DNA of 64,000 nt from Aquatica leii (taxonomy: Eukaryota > Arthropoda > Insecta > Coleoptera > Lampyridae). The notes beneath the pieces are model-generated. The model had not been told where the DNA came from. It made no database searches and was given only the letters and a program-made list of their open reading frames with translations. Every line of letters starts with the position of its first letter. Within the stretch, counting starts at the first letter, position 1. The stretch is taken from NCBI GenBank assembly GCA_035610365.1, contig CM069432.1, positions 171,056,035-171,120,034 on the forward strand, in the 5' to 3' direction. Below, in pieces: positions 1 to 10,022 of this stretch. A program made the position numbers and the translations under genes.

Positions 1-766
1 TCTTCTGAAGTGATTAACAAATAAACAATGCGATTAATATAATTTTGAAAAAAAAAATATTGATTGAGAACTTATAAAAACAAGTTTTTAATTTAAAAAA
101 AATTTTAATAACTGTCAAAAGACATAATTACAAATGTCAGAAAAAAATAGAAAAAATGTTTGCTGGTAATCGTTACTTTCCAAATTTGCGTAACTCTGCA
201 CTTCCATTCTTCAAAAGCATAAAAAGTTTGCAGGTACTAACCTTAAATCTAATATTGTTACTATTTATGTCGTAAATAAAAATATATTTTTGATGTAATA
301 TAAATGTATTTTTACTTATTCGTTTTTTCAAGAAAAATACTGACCTTGGTCCCACGCTTGAAGTTTATTAAATTGAATTTTCATGTGTGTAAAAATGTGT
401 GGTGGTAAAATATTCAGCCACCCAAGCAACACTAATTTCGATGTAATCGTTGATTAAACGAATATTCAACTATAATCTAGTAAATTTTAGTATATGGTGT
501 ATTTAATACACCATATATTTTAAGCATACCAGATAATATTTTTCTACCGATTCCATCTTAACTTGCAATTAATTTGGAAAAACGTTTTTTTTTTAATTAA
601 TATTATTAATAGATAATTACATTAAACAGTTAACTGAAATTGTTCTTTTAATATTTTTCTGCGACAATATGTCGTAGACTGGCCTTTTCAAAGATACTAA
701 ACATTATGCGATTATTTTTATTTTTGAGGCTTTTGCGGCCATGATATGACTGAGTTTCAGTTTTTT
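1..766. other. AT-rich stretch, no gene seen
   Basis: No coding region, RNA gene or clear element body is visible apart from the short palindrome at 491-517. A motif CCCAAGCAACAC at 421-432 resembles the ends of the DNA elements at 16444 and 30850 and could be a solitary terminus, but I could not find its partner. Confidence 0.5.
491..517. repeat. Short perfect palindrome
   Basis: Two 12-base arms, TATATGGTGTAT and its exact reverse complement, are separated by TTA. It may be a hairpin of a small decayed transposon or chance in AT-rich DNA. No function is inferred. Confidence 0.6.
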
Positions 767-800
767 CTGAAGAAGACAGCGACATGATTGTCGAAACGTC
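767..800 (+). ncRNA. Degenerate hammerhead-ribozyme-like motif
   Basis: The order CTGAAGA, then a hairpin CGACA-TGAT-TGTCG (780-793), then GAAAC resembles the catalytic core of a hammerhead ribozyme (consensus CUGAUGA, helix II, GAAAC). The first box has A for the expected T, so it is probably inactive. Such motifs are known in the terminal repeats of Penelope-like retroelements of animals. No Penelope ORF adjoins it, so this would be a short remnant. The link is inference from the motif alone. Confidence 0.35.
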
Positions 801-815
801 AAACATTGTTAATTT

Positions 816-1603
816 TTCAAAGTTTGTAAGTTTTATAAATTTTGTGAAAAGTGTAAATATGGATCGCGGTTCAATACCCGAAAATAATTATTTGTTAAAA
901 AATTATGCTATTATATTTACTGAGTATTTTAGTAATAATGTACACCAAAATTTTATTTTATAGCAATAATTTAAAAAACCGCTATACTTTTTCTTATTAA
1001 CAAAATTAGCACCTATTTTAGAACATTTTTTGTTAGTTTTTATAAAATCAATTATAACCGTTTTTTGTTGGCTGAGAGTTGACGAGATCTAGACATTAAA
1101 CCATTACATGTTACACTGATTCAATGATTGTAGTAATGCGTATCTATTTAATTAGGTATTAGCAATTTTTCGTTATTTCTTTTTAATTTAGATATTTTAT
1201 ATGAAAGAAGTTATACGTTTAGTTTTGTACAATAACAATACGATTAATTTATTGGAACACTCACTAAATTGTGGAATCCGGCAAAAGCCACCAACGCTTG
1301 ACGGTCGTGTCATAAAACAAAAAAACTCATCACACTCACATCAGAGTTATCAGAGTTAAAACTGTACGCGTTTTTAGTATTTAGTGTACGTTTATACATT
1401 TATTATATCTAATTATAGTGGTGACAGAGCAATGCGGATCTATGGTTGTATTTCATGTTTTTTTAGATGTCGCTACACGTTCGGCATTTAACTGATACTA
1501 AATACAAAATGTTTGAAATTTGGCAAATACTTCTAATACGCAAATGTTTACCAACAGTTGTTGAATAAGTGTATGGTATAAGCTGTTCCGGTTATTTTGG
1601 TTA
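816..1603. other. Uncalled AT-rich stretch
   Basis: Nothing recognisable was seen here: no long ORF, no RNA gene and no repeat that recurs elsewhere in the window. Confidence 0.5.
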
Positions 1604-1682
1604 TGATTAGAAGCGACTTTCGGCTTAGATCGCGTCTAGGTGTTTAACTAACGCGGTCTAAGCCGAAAATCGCTTATAATCT
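1604..1682. repeat. Imperfect 32-bp inverted repeat (hairpin)
   Basis: The left arm (1604-1635, containing TTTCGGCTTAGATCGCGT) and the right arm (1651-1682) are reverse complements with about four mismatches and a 15-base spacer. The arms are richer in G and C than their surroundings. It fits a tiny foldback or MITE remnant; no target duplication could be fixed. Confidence 0.7.
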
Positions 1683-2872
1683 TAAGAGTTATACTTGTTT
1701 CAAAAGGTTACAGTTATAACTGCTATACTGTTTTTGGCAACGTCTTATTAGCAAAAACAAATCTTACTGCTTAAAATTTTCGAAACTAAAGAAGGTATCC
1801 AGCGAACATAGGAGCATCGTGACGGATAAAGTTTGTTGGGTTTGTAATGATAAGGCACGTATCGTATATTTAAGCTGTTGTGGTGATTATTTAATTATAA
1901 GCGAGTTGAAATGATTACGAAAATATTTATTACTTATCAACTTTGGTAATTGAGGTTTGTTTTTATTAAACAGAACTGAACTTGCATCTTTTTAAATGTC
2001 CACCTTGCAGTAATGTAAAGTTTTAAACTCTTTATTTGTTTTATCTTATCAACCTTACAACTTATTACTTCTTTTCAAATCCACTAAAGATGCAACAGTT
2101 TAACACAAAAAGCTTTTAAAAAAACCAATTCATATACCTGCTCCAATCAGAAACAATAGATTTTTCTGTAAATTTGTACTTTTTAAAACTTGTAATGAGA
2201 TGTTGAGTATAATAGTAAAATTTACACAAATTTGTCCCTACAAAAGCTATGATGCATTGATTTCATTACAGAAACAGTGAATGTTTTGCACTGACAAAAC
2301 CATTCGAGAAATCGTAGAAGTATATGACAAAAATATTACAGGCCAAGATTGCTTAAAATAGGCTAAGCATCGCTACAACAACAAATATAATTTTAGATTT
2401 TTTTTAATGTGTAATTGACGTTTTTTATTTTCTGGTTTAAACTAGGTATTTTTTCTAATTCTTTTTGTTAAGATGAAATCTTAATACCTTTACTTCTCGG
2501 CACTTTTATTTTTTAAAAATTTTATTTGTTAGTACTCTACTTATTGATATTGTACTATTTATGTAATTTTATAAATTAGTATTTTTTTATTATTTTACCA
2601 GTTTTATTATATTTTTATTTCAGTGTAAAATATGTTGAAAATCTAACAATATATGTTTAATATTGCAATAGGTGTATTTGTCGTTGATAGTAAAGGTGAA
2701 TCATAAATTGACAAGTGATGTGTATGCCACTTGTATCATACACCCAAAATGACCTGTATTTATAAAAAACTGTTACCGTTTACCTTACATTAAGAAGTAA
2801 CTTGTATCTATGTGTTACACCTAACGTGTATCTATAGTTTATATAGAACCAGTTATATGTATCAATGATACA
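1683..2872. other. Uncalled AT-rich stretch
   Basis: No gene or RNA is seen. At 2700-2870 there are several scattered short words such as CACTTGTATC and TGTATC in both orientations, which suggests a decayed hairpin-rich element leading into the inverted repeat at 2873. Confidence 0.4.
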
Positions 2873-2929
2873 TGCATTGTGAAGTTGACGTACATGATAC
2901 AGTATCATGTACGTCAACTTCACAATGCA
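2873..2929. repeat. Perfect 28-bp inverted repeat
   Basis: The arm TGCATTGTGAAGTTGACGTA continuing to CATGATAC (2873-2900) is followed by one base and then by its exact reverse complement (2902-2929). A perfect 28-base match implies a recent origin or sequence-level maintenance. The arms include TGACGTACA, which looks like a bZIP-site core, but no gene lies next to it. Confidence 0.85.
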
Positions 2930-4305
2930 CGCAAAATTAACGTTTATCAGGCGGACATTTTATTGTGGAATAGTAGTTGCAGTAAATGTGCTATCTACTA
3001 TAAAACATCAGATAAAGAAAACCGTAAATAAACATTTATTTAACCAAATAATGCTCATTGGGCAATTATTATTTGGGAGTACCTTCAATTACAGAATCAA
3101 TGCTTTGACAATCGCACATTGACATTGCTGCTTTATTTCTCGTTTTACTACGTTTTTTCAGTTTTATTCCGTTAATTTTAGTTAGTCTAATTACAAATAG
3201 TTTTTCTTAAACCTGCTTAATTATTGTTTATCCGTTAACGGTTTCAAATGACCGCTAACTGCCTTGTTATATTTATGTTTTCGTTATTCATAACATGGCT
3301 AGCACATTAAAAACGAGTGTTCACTCCAAAACTAAAGCGTACCGTACTCACTATTGTGGCTCCTTGCACCCCGCTGTCCGTAAACTTTACTCTTAGATAG
3401 TCGCGACACGGTTGTTTACAACAAAATACAAGTTTTGAACCGGTAAAAAGTCCGACAAATCACAACTGAGAAATTCAAGTTGATACAATCCTTAACATAA
3501 GTTCTACATCGATCGACTTTGCATCGACTTGTCAATTGTGATTTTGCAAATTGCTGTAATTTTTTATTTCCTTCAGTACAGTAAAATAGTTTTTTTAAAG
3601 ACTGTGTTTATCTTGTAGAAATGGTACGTATTACAAAATAATAAACATGGATTTACAATAAACATGTGCACAATAGTGCATATAACAAAAATTTATAAGA
3701 TTCTTAATAAATTCGTAAAAAATTGTATAACAACTTTTCTATTTATGCATTTATATTTTATTAGATATGTGGTTAACAATAGTTATTTGCATTACTATTC
3801 CAGAAAGTGCTTTATGCAAGACGTGTGATACACATTTTGTGTACAAATCTTTATAGTATAAAGTTTGTTACAAACAGTTATTTAAGAAATAATTTTTAAT
3901 AACGTTTAATAACACATATTGACAAAGCTGAAACCTGTTATGACAAAATTCAATTGTTTTTGAAATTAATTTGTCGATTACATTAGTTCATTATAATTTA
4001 GTTTATATGAAAATAAAACTACTATTGTTCTTAGCAATTGTAAAATATAAGCAAAAAAGGCATTTTTAAACCCGAGTGAGACGTAGGTTTTAAAAGTCCT
4101 CAAGGGAAAAAACGCCCAATTTATCCAAGAACGAGTTGAATACAACATTTTATTACTCGAACAGACACTACCCAAAATCTATCAAAAATAGATTGACATT
4201 TATGTTGTCAAGTGTGCCAAAACTGTCCAAGACGCTTTACAATAGCAAAAAGTTTAAATTTATGACCTTTAAGAACAACAATATACATTAAAATGAACAA
4301 AAGCA
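2930..4305. other. Uncalled AT-rich stretch
   Basis: Only short, composition-driven reading frames occur. No protein family, RNA gene or repeat shared with the rest of the window was recognised. Confidence 0.5.
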
Positions 4306-4420
4306 TAAAATAGTATATTTTATAACTAGGAGGGAAAGTGATTATTTCCCAGACGATCGTGAAAAGCAATCACGTGAGTCCGGGAAATCACTTTCCGTAG
4401 GAGTTATAAATACTATTTTT
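4306..4420. mobile_element. Small foldback element (MITE-like)
   Basis: Left arm with AAATAGTATATTTTATAACT and GAAAGTGATTATTTCCC pairs with the right arm GGGAAATCACTTTCC and AGTTATAAATACTATTTTT. Together the arms fold about 115 bp into one long hairpin with a few mismatched bases and a loop near 4362-4366. This is the shape of a short non-autonomous DNA element. The superfamily is unknown and no clear target duplication was seen. Confidence 0.65.
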
Positions 4421-5010
4421 TCTCCGATCAAACCGTAGTAAAACAATCGTCCAATCAAAATTAAAGAATTCTAGCAAGTACCTTCCCTATCAAAACTTGT
4501 AATTTCTACTCGTATTTATTATGCTTATAAGTTATTGATGTTTTATATTTGACTTTTAATTATCTTTATTAAATAGTTTTCGTAAAACGGCAAGTACAGA
4601 ATATTTATTCTATATAACTGCAATCTTGCATAACCTAATAAATTATGAACAACGTTTGTTTTTGTTTAGATTAATTTAAATTTGTGTAGTTTTTACGTTT
4701 GTTTTTTAAATACATAAACGTCAATCAGAATTCAATTTAAATAATAATGATTAGTTTCCGAAATATTAGTTAATTCTAACATTTTGCTTGTTCATTCAAG
4801 CCGAAGCTTAAAGCAACATTACACTTGTTGTAGACTTCTTCGACAAACAATAATAAGCTGCTGATGTGTGATTGTTTTCTTTAAGTAAAGTTACCAAAAT
4901 AGTTGCATATGCAACCAGAAAGTCAACGAAGTTTATAAAACAAATAAGATAAGTTAGTGTATAAGTATGTAAATAAAAAGTGATTTTATTAGAAAACAAG
5001 TTTTTTATAA
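4421..5010. other. Uncalled AT-rich stretch
   Basis: No gene, RNA or recurrent repeat was recognised between the foldback element and the Penelope-like remnant. Confidence 0.45.
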
Positions 5011-5477
5011 ACAGCTATAAAATGACGGTAAACACGTTGAATTAGTTTAACAAACGCGAAATTCAAAATCAGCATTGAATAATTCGTAGGGATAAAACCA
5101 CAACGTAAAAGGACATTGGGGTAAGCAATGTCAATGCAATTGTGCAAACGCCATCAGAGTGAACTACTGGACGGCCGTTTGGCCCTTTTGGGGTTCATCA
5201 GCAGTAGGAGATACAATCTAATGTAGTTCCCACAATTGTATTGACGCCCCTTATAGCTTATATTTAAATATGAAGAAGTAAAGATTCAAAAGTGTTTGAT
5301 AGCAGAGCCATCTCATAGTGTAATTTTACTATTCATCTAAAATTAACTATAAATAGCTATAAAACGACGGTAAACACGTTGAATTAGTTTAACTCCCGCG
5401 AAATTCAAAATCAGCTTTAAATAATTCGTCGGGATAAAACCACAACGTAAAAGGACATTAGGGTAAGCAATGTCAAT
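5011..5477 (-). mobile_element. Penelope-like remnant with direct repeats
   Basis: Copy A (5011-5135) and copy B (5353-5477) are 125-base direct repeats without gaps and with about nine mismatches (about 93% identity), 342 bases apart. The spacer carries a hammerhead-like motif on the minus strand. Direct terminal repeats with a hammerhead motif are the known layout of Penelope-like elements, whose tandem pseudo-LTRs contain such ribozymes. No reverse-transcriptase ORF lies between the repeats, so this would be a strongly shortened copy. The family assignment is inference from layout and motif. Confidence 0.5.
5172..5203 (-). ncRNA. Hammerhead-ribozyme-like core, degenerate
   Basis: On the minus strand the order is CTGATGA (5201-5195), a helix II made by CCCC-AAAA-GGG, then CAAAC. 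The first conserved box is exact, helix II is stable and short as in Penelope-type hammerheads, and the last box has C where the conserved G of GAAAC is expected, which should impair cleavage. The flanking GGCCGTCCAGTAGTTC would supply the next helix. It is better preserved than the motif at 767. Confidence 0.5.
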
Positions 5478-5801
5478 ACAAACAAGTTTTATAAGCTGAG
5501 CATAGAATACTAAAATCTCCCTCAAAGAAACAAAAAAGTGGTGGTTCTAACAATTTTTTTTGATATCTTGAAAACAAGTGTTCATGAATCTGATACCATA
5601 AATAAAAAATGCTAAAAATAAAAATGTTAGTTAAAAATGCAGAAAAAAGTTGATTACTGCGGTAAAACAGATTGTTTAAAAAAATCTTCATGTCAAATTG
5701 AGTTTAACTATAAAAGATGTCTGTTATGTATTGGCAACATTGTACTAGTATATAGGTTACGAGTAGTACCTAACGTCATGTCGGAATTATGTTTCATGTT
5801 T
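5478..5801. other. Uncalled stretch before the long inverted repeat
   Basis: Only short frames of low complexity are present. Because Gypsy element A lacks a visible 5' LTR and the next unit lies directly upstream of its leader, part of this stretch could belong to that missing LTR, but nothing proves it. Confidence 0.35.
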
Positions 5802-6562
5802 GTACACTTTAAAGCATTTATGAAGGCGCATGACTCAGCAAGTTTTAATTTGCAGTGTTGACTCAGAAACTGGCCAACTATAACATTAAGGAGTATCTAT
5901 TATTTATCTTTGTACAAAGGTCAGGTAAGCGATAACAATGCTCTACACTTAATATATATTTTAGCCAATAAAGTTAATTTTCTTAAATCGAAATCATTTA
6001 AACAGTTGACTATTTCTTTTTAAATTCGCAATTTTTGAAAACCGTAAACCATTATAAAACCCCTTATTATTTGCTTCTAACTGCATACTTTAATTCGATG
6101 TCAATTTCTTATTACGTTAAAATATTTGACTTTGTCGATATTTTGAAAACATATGTATTTTAGACGATATCTCATATACTAGGCCGATTCTAATAAAATT
6201 TAAACCACCTAACTGTAGAAAAAATATTAATTCTAAAATGGTGGAGTAATAAAATAACGAAGTTCAATCAGGAAAAAAATATAAAACTTGTTTCGTATTA
6301 TATATCTATTATTATAAATGTATTGTAAATAAAAATAGTAAATACATATGTTTATTAATTTTTGAAATTGATTATAGTGATTTCAAAAATGTTATCACTT
6401 AAACAGCTTTTCGATTGTCATTTTATTAAAAATTGGTTCAGTAGTTTTTGAGATATCGAATGCAAACTCACTGATCCACATACCAAAAAATACATTTTTG
6501 AGATTCGTGTAGATCCAAAATTTGAAATTGATATCATCAAAAAATGCGGAGATACGATACTC
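5802..6562 (+). repeat. Left long inverted repeat
   Basis: It begins GTACACTTTAAAGCATTTAT and is matched, as reverse complement, by 9188-9951 over its whole length with scattered substitutions and a few small gaps. An internal frame ending ...FNKMTIEKLFK is preserved in both arms, but I take that as a result of arm similarity rather than as a gene. Confidence 0.85.
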
Positions 6563-7069
6563 CTCATTTTGAGATAATTCCAATACTTTCCTTATGCTTC
6601 GTATTATTATATTTATTAAAATACATAACTATAATTTTACTCTTACACATTGATTGTTTTTTAGTACCAATTGGAAATAATATAAGCACAATATTGTCAT
6701 ATCCAAAGAGATATTTTTTTATGATTAATACACACTCGTGAAATAAATACGCATAACACAAAATATTTAAAAAAAATATTCTATAAGCATTTTAATAAAT
6801 AAATGTAAATTGGATTAAAATTAAAAGTTTTATTACAAGCAAAGCACAAGTTAAAACACTAGTAACATATAATTATCACTAATTAATAATATATAATATA
6901 AACACATAGTAACATATTATATTGATAATAATAGTTTCATTTTGATTTAATGAATTTGCTACATTTTCTTTACGAAATCGGTTTTCGTATGATCAACAAA
7001 TAATTAGTTACAGTAACTCATTGTCAATTTACAAATACAACAGAAAAATAAATAAAATTACATCAAAAT
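6563..7069. other. Uncalled AT-rich interior
   Basis: Between the left inverted repeat and the Tc1 piece no gene or repeat was recognised. Base composition is close to that of the uncalled flanks. Confidence 0.4.
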
Positions 7070-7432
7070 TTAATACCTCGTCCACAGCCCGTTGTTTCCG
7101 ATGCAATCAGTTAATGTATTTCTTATAGAGTTAACTATGTTCTCACAAAGATTTGTTCTCCTTAATTGTTCCCACACTCGGAAAACATGATTATCTAGTG
7201 CTTGGATGGTTCGGATGTTGGGATTACCAAGAATATCTCCTTTATTTCACCTGCTAACCATGCGAGCCTAAATATTTTCGATGGGGTTCAAATCAGGAGA
7301 TGTTATGGGCTAGTCGAGACAGGTCACTTCATGGTTATTCTCAAACCATTGCCGAACTACTCTCGCCGTGTGCACTGAACTATTGTCTTGCACAAACAAT
7401 ATTTGTAGAGGTTTGGGATATATGGCACGGAC
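7070..7432 (-). pseudogene. Tc1/mariner transposase, C-terminal 120 residues
   Basis: Read on the minus strand the frame gives QDNSSVHTARVVRQWFENN, then SPDLNPIEN, then GDILGNPNIRTIQALDNHVF and ends NNGLWTRY-stop. These are the second catalytic Asp (QDNSSVHTA) and the catalytic Glu (NPIEN) of the DD34E transposases that cut and paste Tc1 elements. The frame keeps its phase but carries three internal stops (after VTCLD, in IEN-I-stop-ARM and in VSR-stop-N), each at a place where the family has Trp (TGG to TAG or TGA). The N-terminal two thirds are missing, so it is a relic. Confidence 0.85.
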
Positions 7433-7650
7433 GGTTAGTTATAACCTGATTAAAACTGAAACTTGTTATGACCTAATTAGGGTTTAATTTAGTCTTTTCA
7501 GATAGTGTAACCTTGCTATACAACTTAGCCAATGGTTTATGACAGATTATACTAATAAGTTTCAACAAAACTTTGCGTATTTTTCAGTCTCTGCTTTGAA
7601 CTATTCGTAAACAGTTATTGTATTACTATACCTACTACTAGTTATCTAAG
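7433..7650 (+). other. Probable Tc1 5' untranslated region
   Basis: This AT-rich segment joins the C-terminal Tc1 piece (minus strand) to the N-terminal Tc1 piece (plus strand). Its position directly before an ATG of a Tc1 helix-turn-helix domain suggests leader sequence of that element. No independent motif supports it. Confidence 0.35.
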
Positions 7651-7740
7651 AATGTATAGACGTGGGCATCTCTTGGAAGTTCAAGCACGTGCAGTAGGTT
7701 TACATAAAGCCGGAAAATTTTCTAGAGAAATTAGTAGAAT
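7651..7740 (+). pseudogene. Tc1/mariner transposase N-terminal fragment
   Basis: From the ATG at 7651 the frame reads MYRRGHLLEVQARAVGLHKA and continues GKFSREISRIVEV. This resembles the first helix-turn-helix of Tc1-like transposases (the pattern L-x-x-x-Q-R-x-x-x-G-L-x-x-A-G-x-S-x-R-E-I-A), which binds the element's terminal repeats. Only about 30 residues remain. It points away from the C-terminal piece at 7070-7432, so one Tc1 copy has been inverted internally or two copies are joined. Confidence 0.55.
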
Positions 7741-7744
7741 AGTT

Positions 7745-9136
7745 GAAGTGAAGTTCCTCTTCTATTGATAAATTTTGATTAGTGGTAATGTTTAAGAAAT
7801 GATTTCTAATCCAGTCGTACTCACTAATATTTAGAGAAGGAAAATAATGCTGAAGTTTTTCTTCTAAGTTAGTTAATATTTCAAATATTGTATTTAAAAC
7901 CCTACTGTCACGTTTAAGTTTTGAAACTAGCGGAAACATATCTAAATTGCTATCTTTTATTCTTCTCTTCCACATACCTAATTTATCATTAAAAGAATTA
8001 ATTTTATCAGTAGATACTAACAGATTTTCTTGTTTGTCTTGTAAACTTAAATTTAGTTAATTTAAGTGATGAAATAAATCTGCCAGAAATGCTACCTTTG
8101 AACACCATTCTTCATTACTCAAATAATCACTGTATTTGTTTTGCTCAGTTGTAAAATATACAAGTAATTCTTCTCGTAATTCATAAAATCGTGCTAATAC
8201 CTTGCCCTTTGATAGCCATCGCACTTCTGTGTGCAGTAATAACACTTAATGTTCTGCTTCTATTGCTTCACATAGTTTCGAAAAAATGCGAACTTTTTGA
8301 GGCTTGCTTTTTATAAAACTGACCGTTTTTACAACCTGCTGAAGAACATTGTGAATTAATCGCCGATACATTTTGAAATTAAATTTTCTCGATGTAAAAA
8401 GCAGTGGGTTGTAATAATACAAGGATTGCATTCTTTAGCTATTGTCACAAATCCTTTAATTTTTCCAGTCATTGACTTTGCTCCATCAGTGCATATTCCA
8501 ACGCAAGATTTCCAACTGAGATTAAAACTTTTCAAATGTTTGTCAGTTGTTATGAATATATCTTCGCCAGTTGTTCTTCCAAGTAATTCTTTACAAAAGA
8601 AAAATTGACTAATCATATCTCCGTCAAAAATAATTCTAATAAAAGCAATTAATTGAGTTTTTCCACTTATATCTGTTGATTCATCGATTTGCAGGGCAAA
8701 TATGTTATCACGTTTGAGGTGTTCTATTACTGGAGTTTCTACGTCTTCCGACATATCTTGAATTCGTCTGCTAATAGTGTTATTTGAAAGCGGGATTTTT
8801 AAAATTTCTTTTTCTGCATCATCTCCTATTAAAGTTTTGACCATTAAACGACAAGCTGGTAAAATTAAATTTTCAGCAATAGTATGAGGTTTCTTTTTTT
8901 GTGCTATAAGCTCAGCAACTAAGAAACTACATTTCTGTGCTTTACTTGAAGTTTTTATGTAATTTGTAAATGACTCGGCTTGTTTGTGAGACGATTTTAA
9001 TAACGTTTTGAAATAATCAGGAGTCTTTGATTTTAAATTAGGATGTTTTGTATCCAAATGGCGTTGTAATTTATTAGAAACCATAGAAGCATTCGAAAAT
9101 TTATCGGTACAAACAACGCAAATTGGTATAGGACAG
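7745..9136 (-). pseudogene. hAT transposase relic with BED finger
   Basis: The minus strand encodes, in order, a BED-type zinc finger (ICVVCTDKFSN, then LQRHLDTKHPN), a first catalytic Asp in FALQIDESTDISG, a second in GICTDGAKSMTG, the C-H motif HCFLHRENL, and LLHTEVRWLSKGKVLARF. These match the hAT branch related to ZBED5, SCAND3 and EPM2AIP1 proteins. The main frame runs 9136-8356 with a frameshift near 8360-8430 and in-frame stops further on (for example after LFHHLN at 8057). The C-terminal dimerisation region is cut off where the Tc1 piece starts. It is a dead copy; the missing C-terminus makes its exact family uncertain. Confidence 0.85.
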
Positions 9137-9187
9137 TATTTATCTCATGTCCATGAAAATCCCAATGCTATGTATTTTTCGTCATAC

Positions 9188-9951
9188 GAGTATCATATCT
9201 CGGCATTTTTTGATATCAATTTCAAATTTTGGATCTACACGAATCTCAAAAATGTATTTTTTGGTATGTGGATCAGTGAGTTTGCATTCGATATCTCAAA
9301 AACTACTGAACCAATTTTTAATAAAATGACAATCGAAAAGCTGTTTAAGTGATAACATTTTTGAAATCACTATAATCAAATTCAAAAATTAATAAACATA
9401 TGTATTTACCATTTTTATTTACAATACATTTATAATAATAGGTATACAATACGAAACAAGTTTTATAATTTTTTCCTGTTTTAACTTCGTTATTTTATTA
9501 CTCCACCATTTTAGAATTAATATTTTTTCTACAGTTAGGTAGTTTAAATTTTATTAGAATCGGCCTAGTATATGAGATATCGTCTAAAATACATAATTTT
9601 TCAAAATATTCAAAAGTCAAATATTTTAACATAATAAGTAATTGACATTGAATTAAAGTATGCAGTTAGAAGCAAATAATAAGGGGTTTTATAATGATTT
9701 ACGTTTTTCAAAAATTGCGAATTTAAAAAGAAATAGTCAACTGTTTAAATGATTTCGATTTAAGAAAATTAACTTTATTGGCTAAAATATATATTAAGTG
9801 TAGAGCATTCAAGCATTGTTATCGCTTACCTGACCTTTGTACAAAGATAAATAATAGATACACCTTAATGTATAGTTGGCCAGTTTCTGAGTCAACACTG
9901 CAAATTAAAACTTGCTGAGTCATGCGCCTTCATAAATGCTTTAAAGTGTAC
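9188..9951 (-). repeat. Right long inverted repeat
   Basis: This is the reverse-complement partner of 5802-6562. Shared landmarks include TTTGTACAAAG near the outer third and GATCCACATACCAAAAAATA toward the inner end. Similarity looks to be roughly 95%, which fits arms that have diverged since formation or a moderately old element. Confidence 0.85.
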
Positions 9952-10022
9952 GTACTGTAAACAATGCTTGTAAAGTTGTGAATGTGTCTAGAATATAATG
10001 CTTTCGAATCAGAATATAATAC

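Larger units (their letters stand above)
5802..9951. mobile_element. 4.1-kb unit bounded by ~761-bp inverted repeats
   Basis: The two ends are long near-identical inverted repeats (5802-6562 and 9188-9951). The 2.6-kb interior holds a broken hAT transposase on the minus strand and two Tc1/mariner pieces. Inverted repeats this long are unusual for hAT elements, whose terminal repeats are usually below about 30 bp. Either an unclassified long-TIR element captured the hAT and Tc1 copies, or an inverted duplication formed around them. The flanks (left ...CATGTTT, right GTACTGT...) show no convincing target duplication. Confidence 0.65.

Noticed and set aside
421-1680. A DNA element from the CCCAAGCAACAC at 421 to the hairpin at 1604-1682
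   Set aside because: No matching inverted end or target duplication could be found, so the lone motif is only noted.
2907-3122. 71-codon frame starting MYVNFTMHAK
   Set aside because: It starts inside the perfect inverted repeat and shows no recognisable family or composition bias.
4808-4999. 63-codon frame with hydrophobic residues that could suggest a membrane peptide
   Set aside because: AT-rich random frames often encode Leu, Ile and Phe; there is no start context, homologous family or neighbour to support it.
9170-9352. 60-codon frame ending FNKMTIEKLFK, mirrored at 6395-6583
   Set aside because: Its preservation in both places is explained by the long inverted repeats; no domain was recognised.
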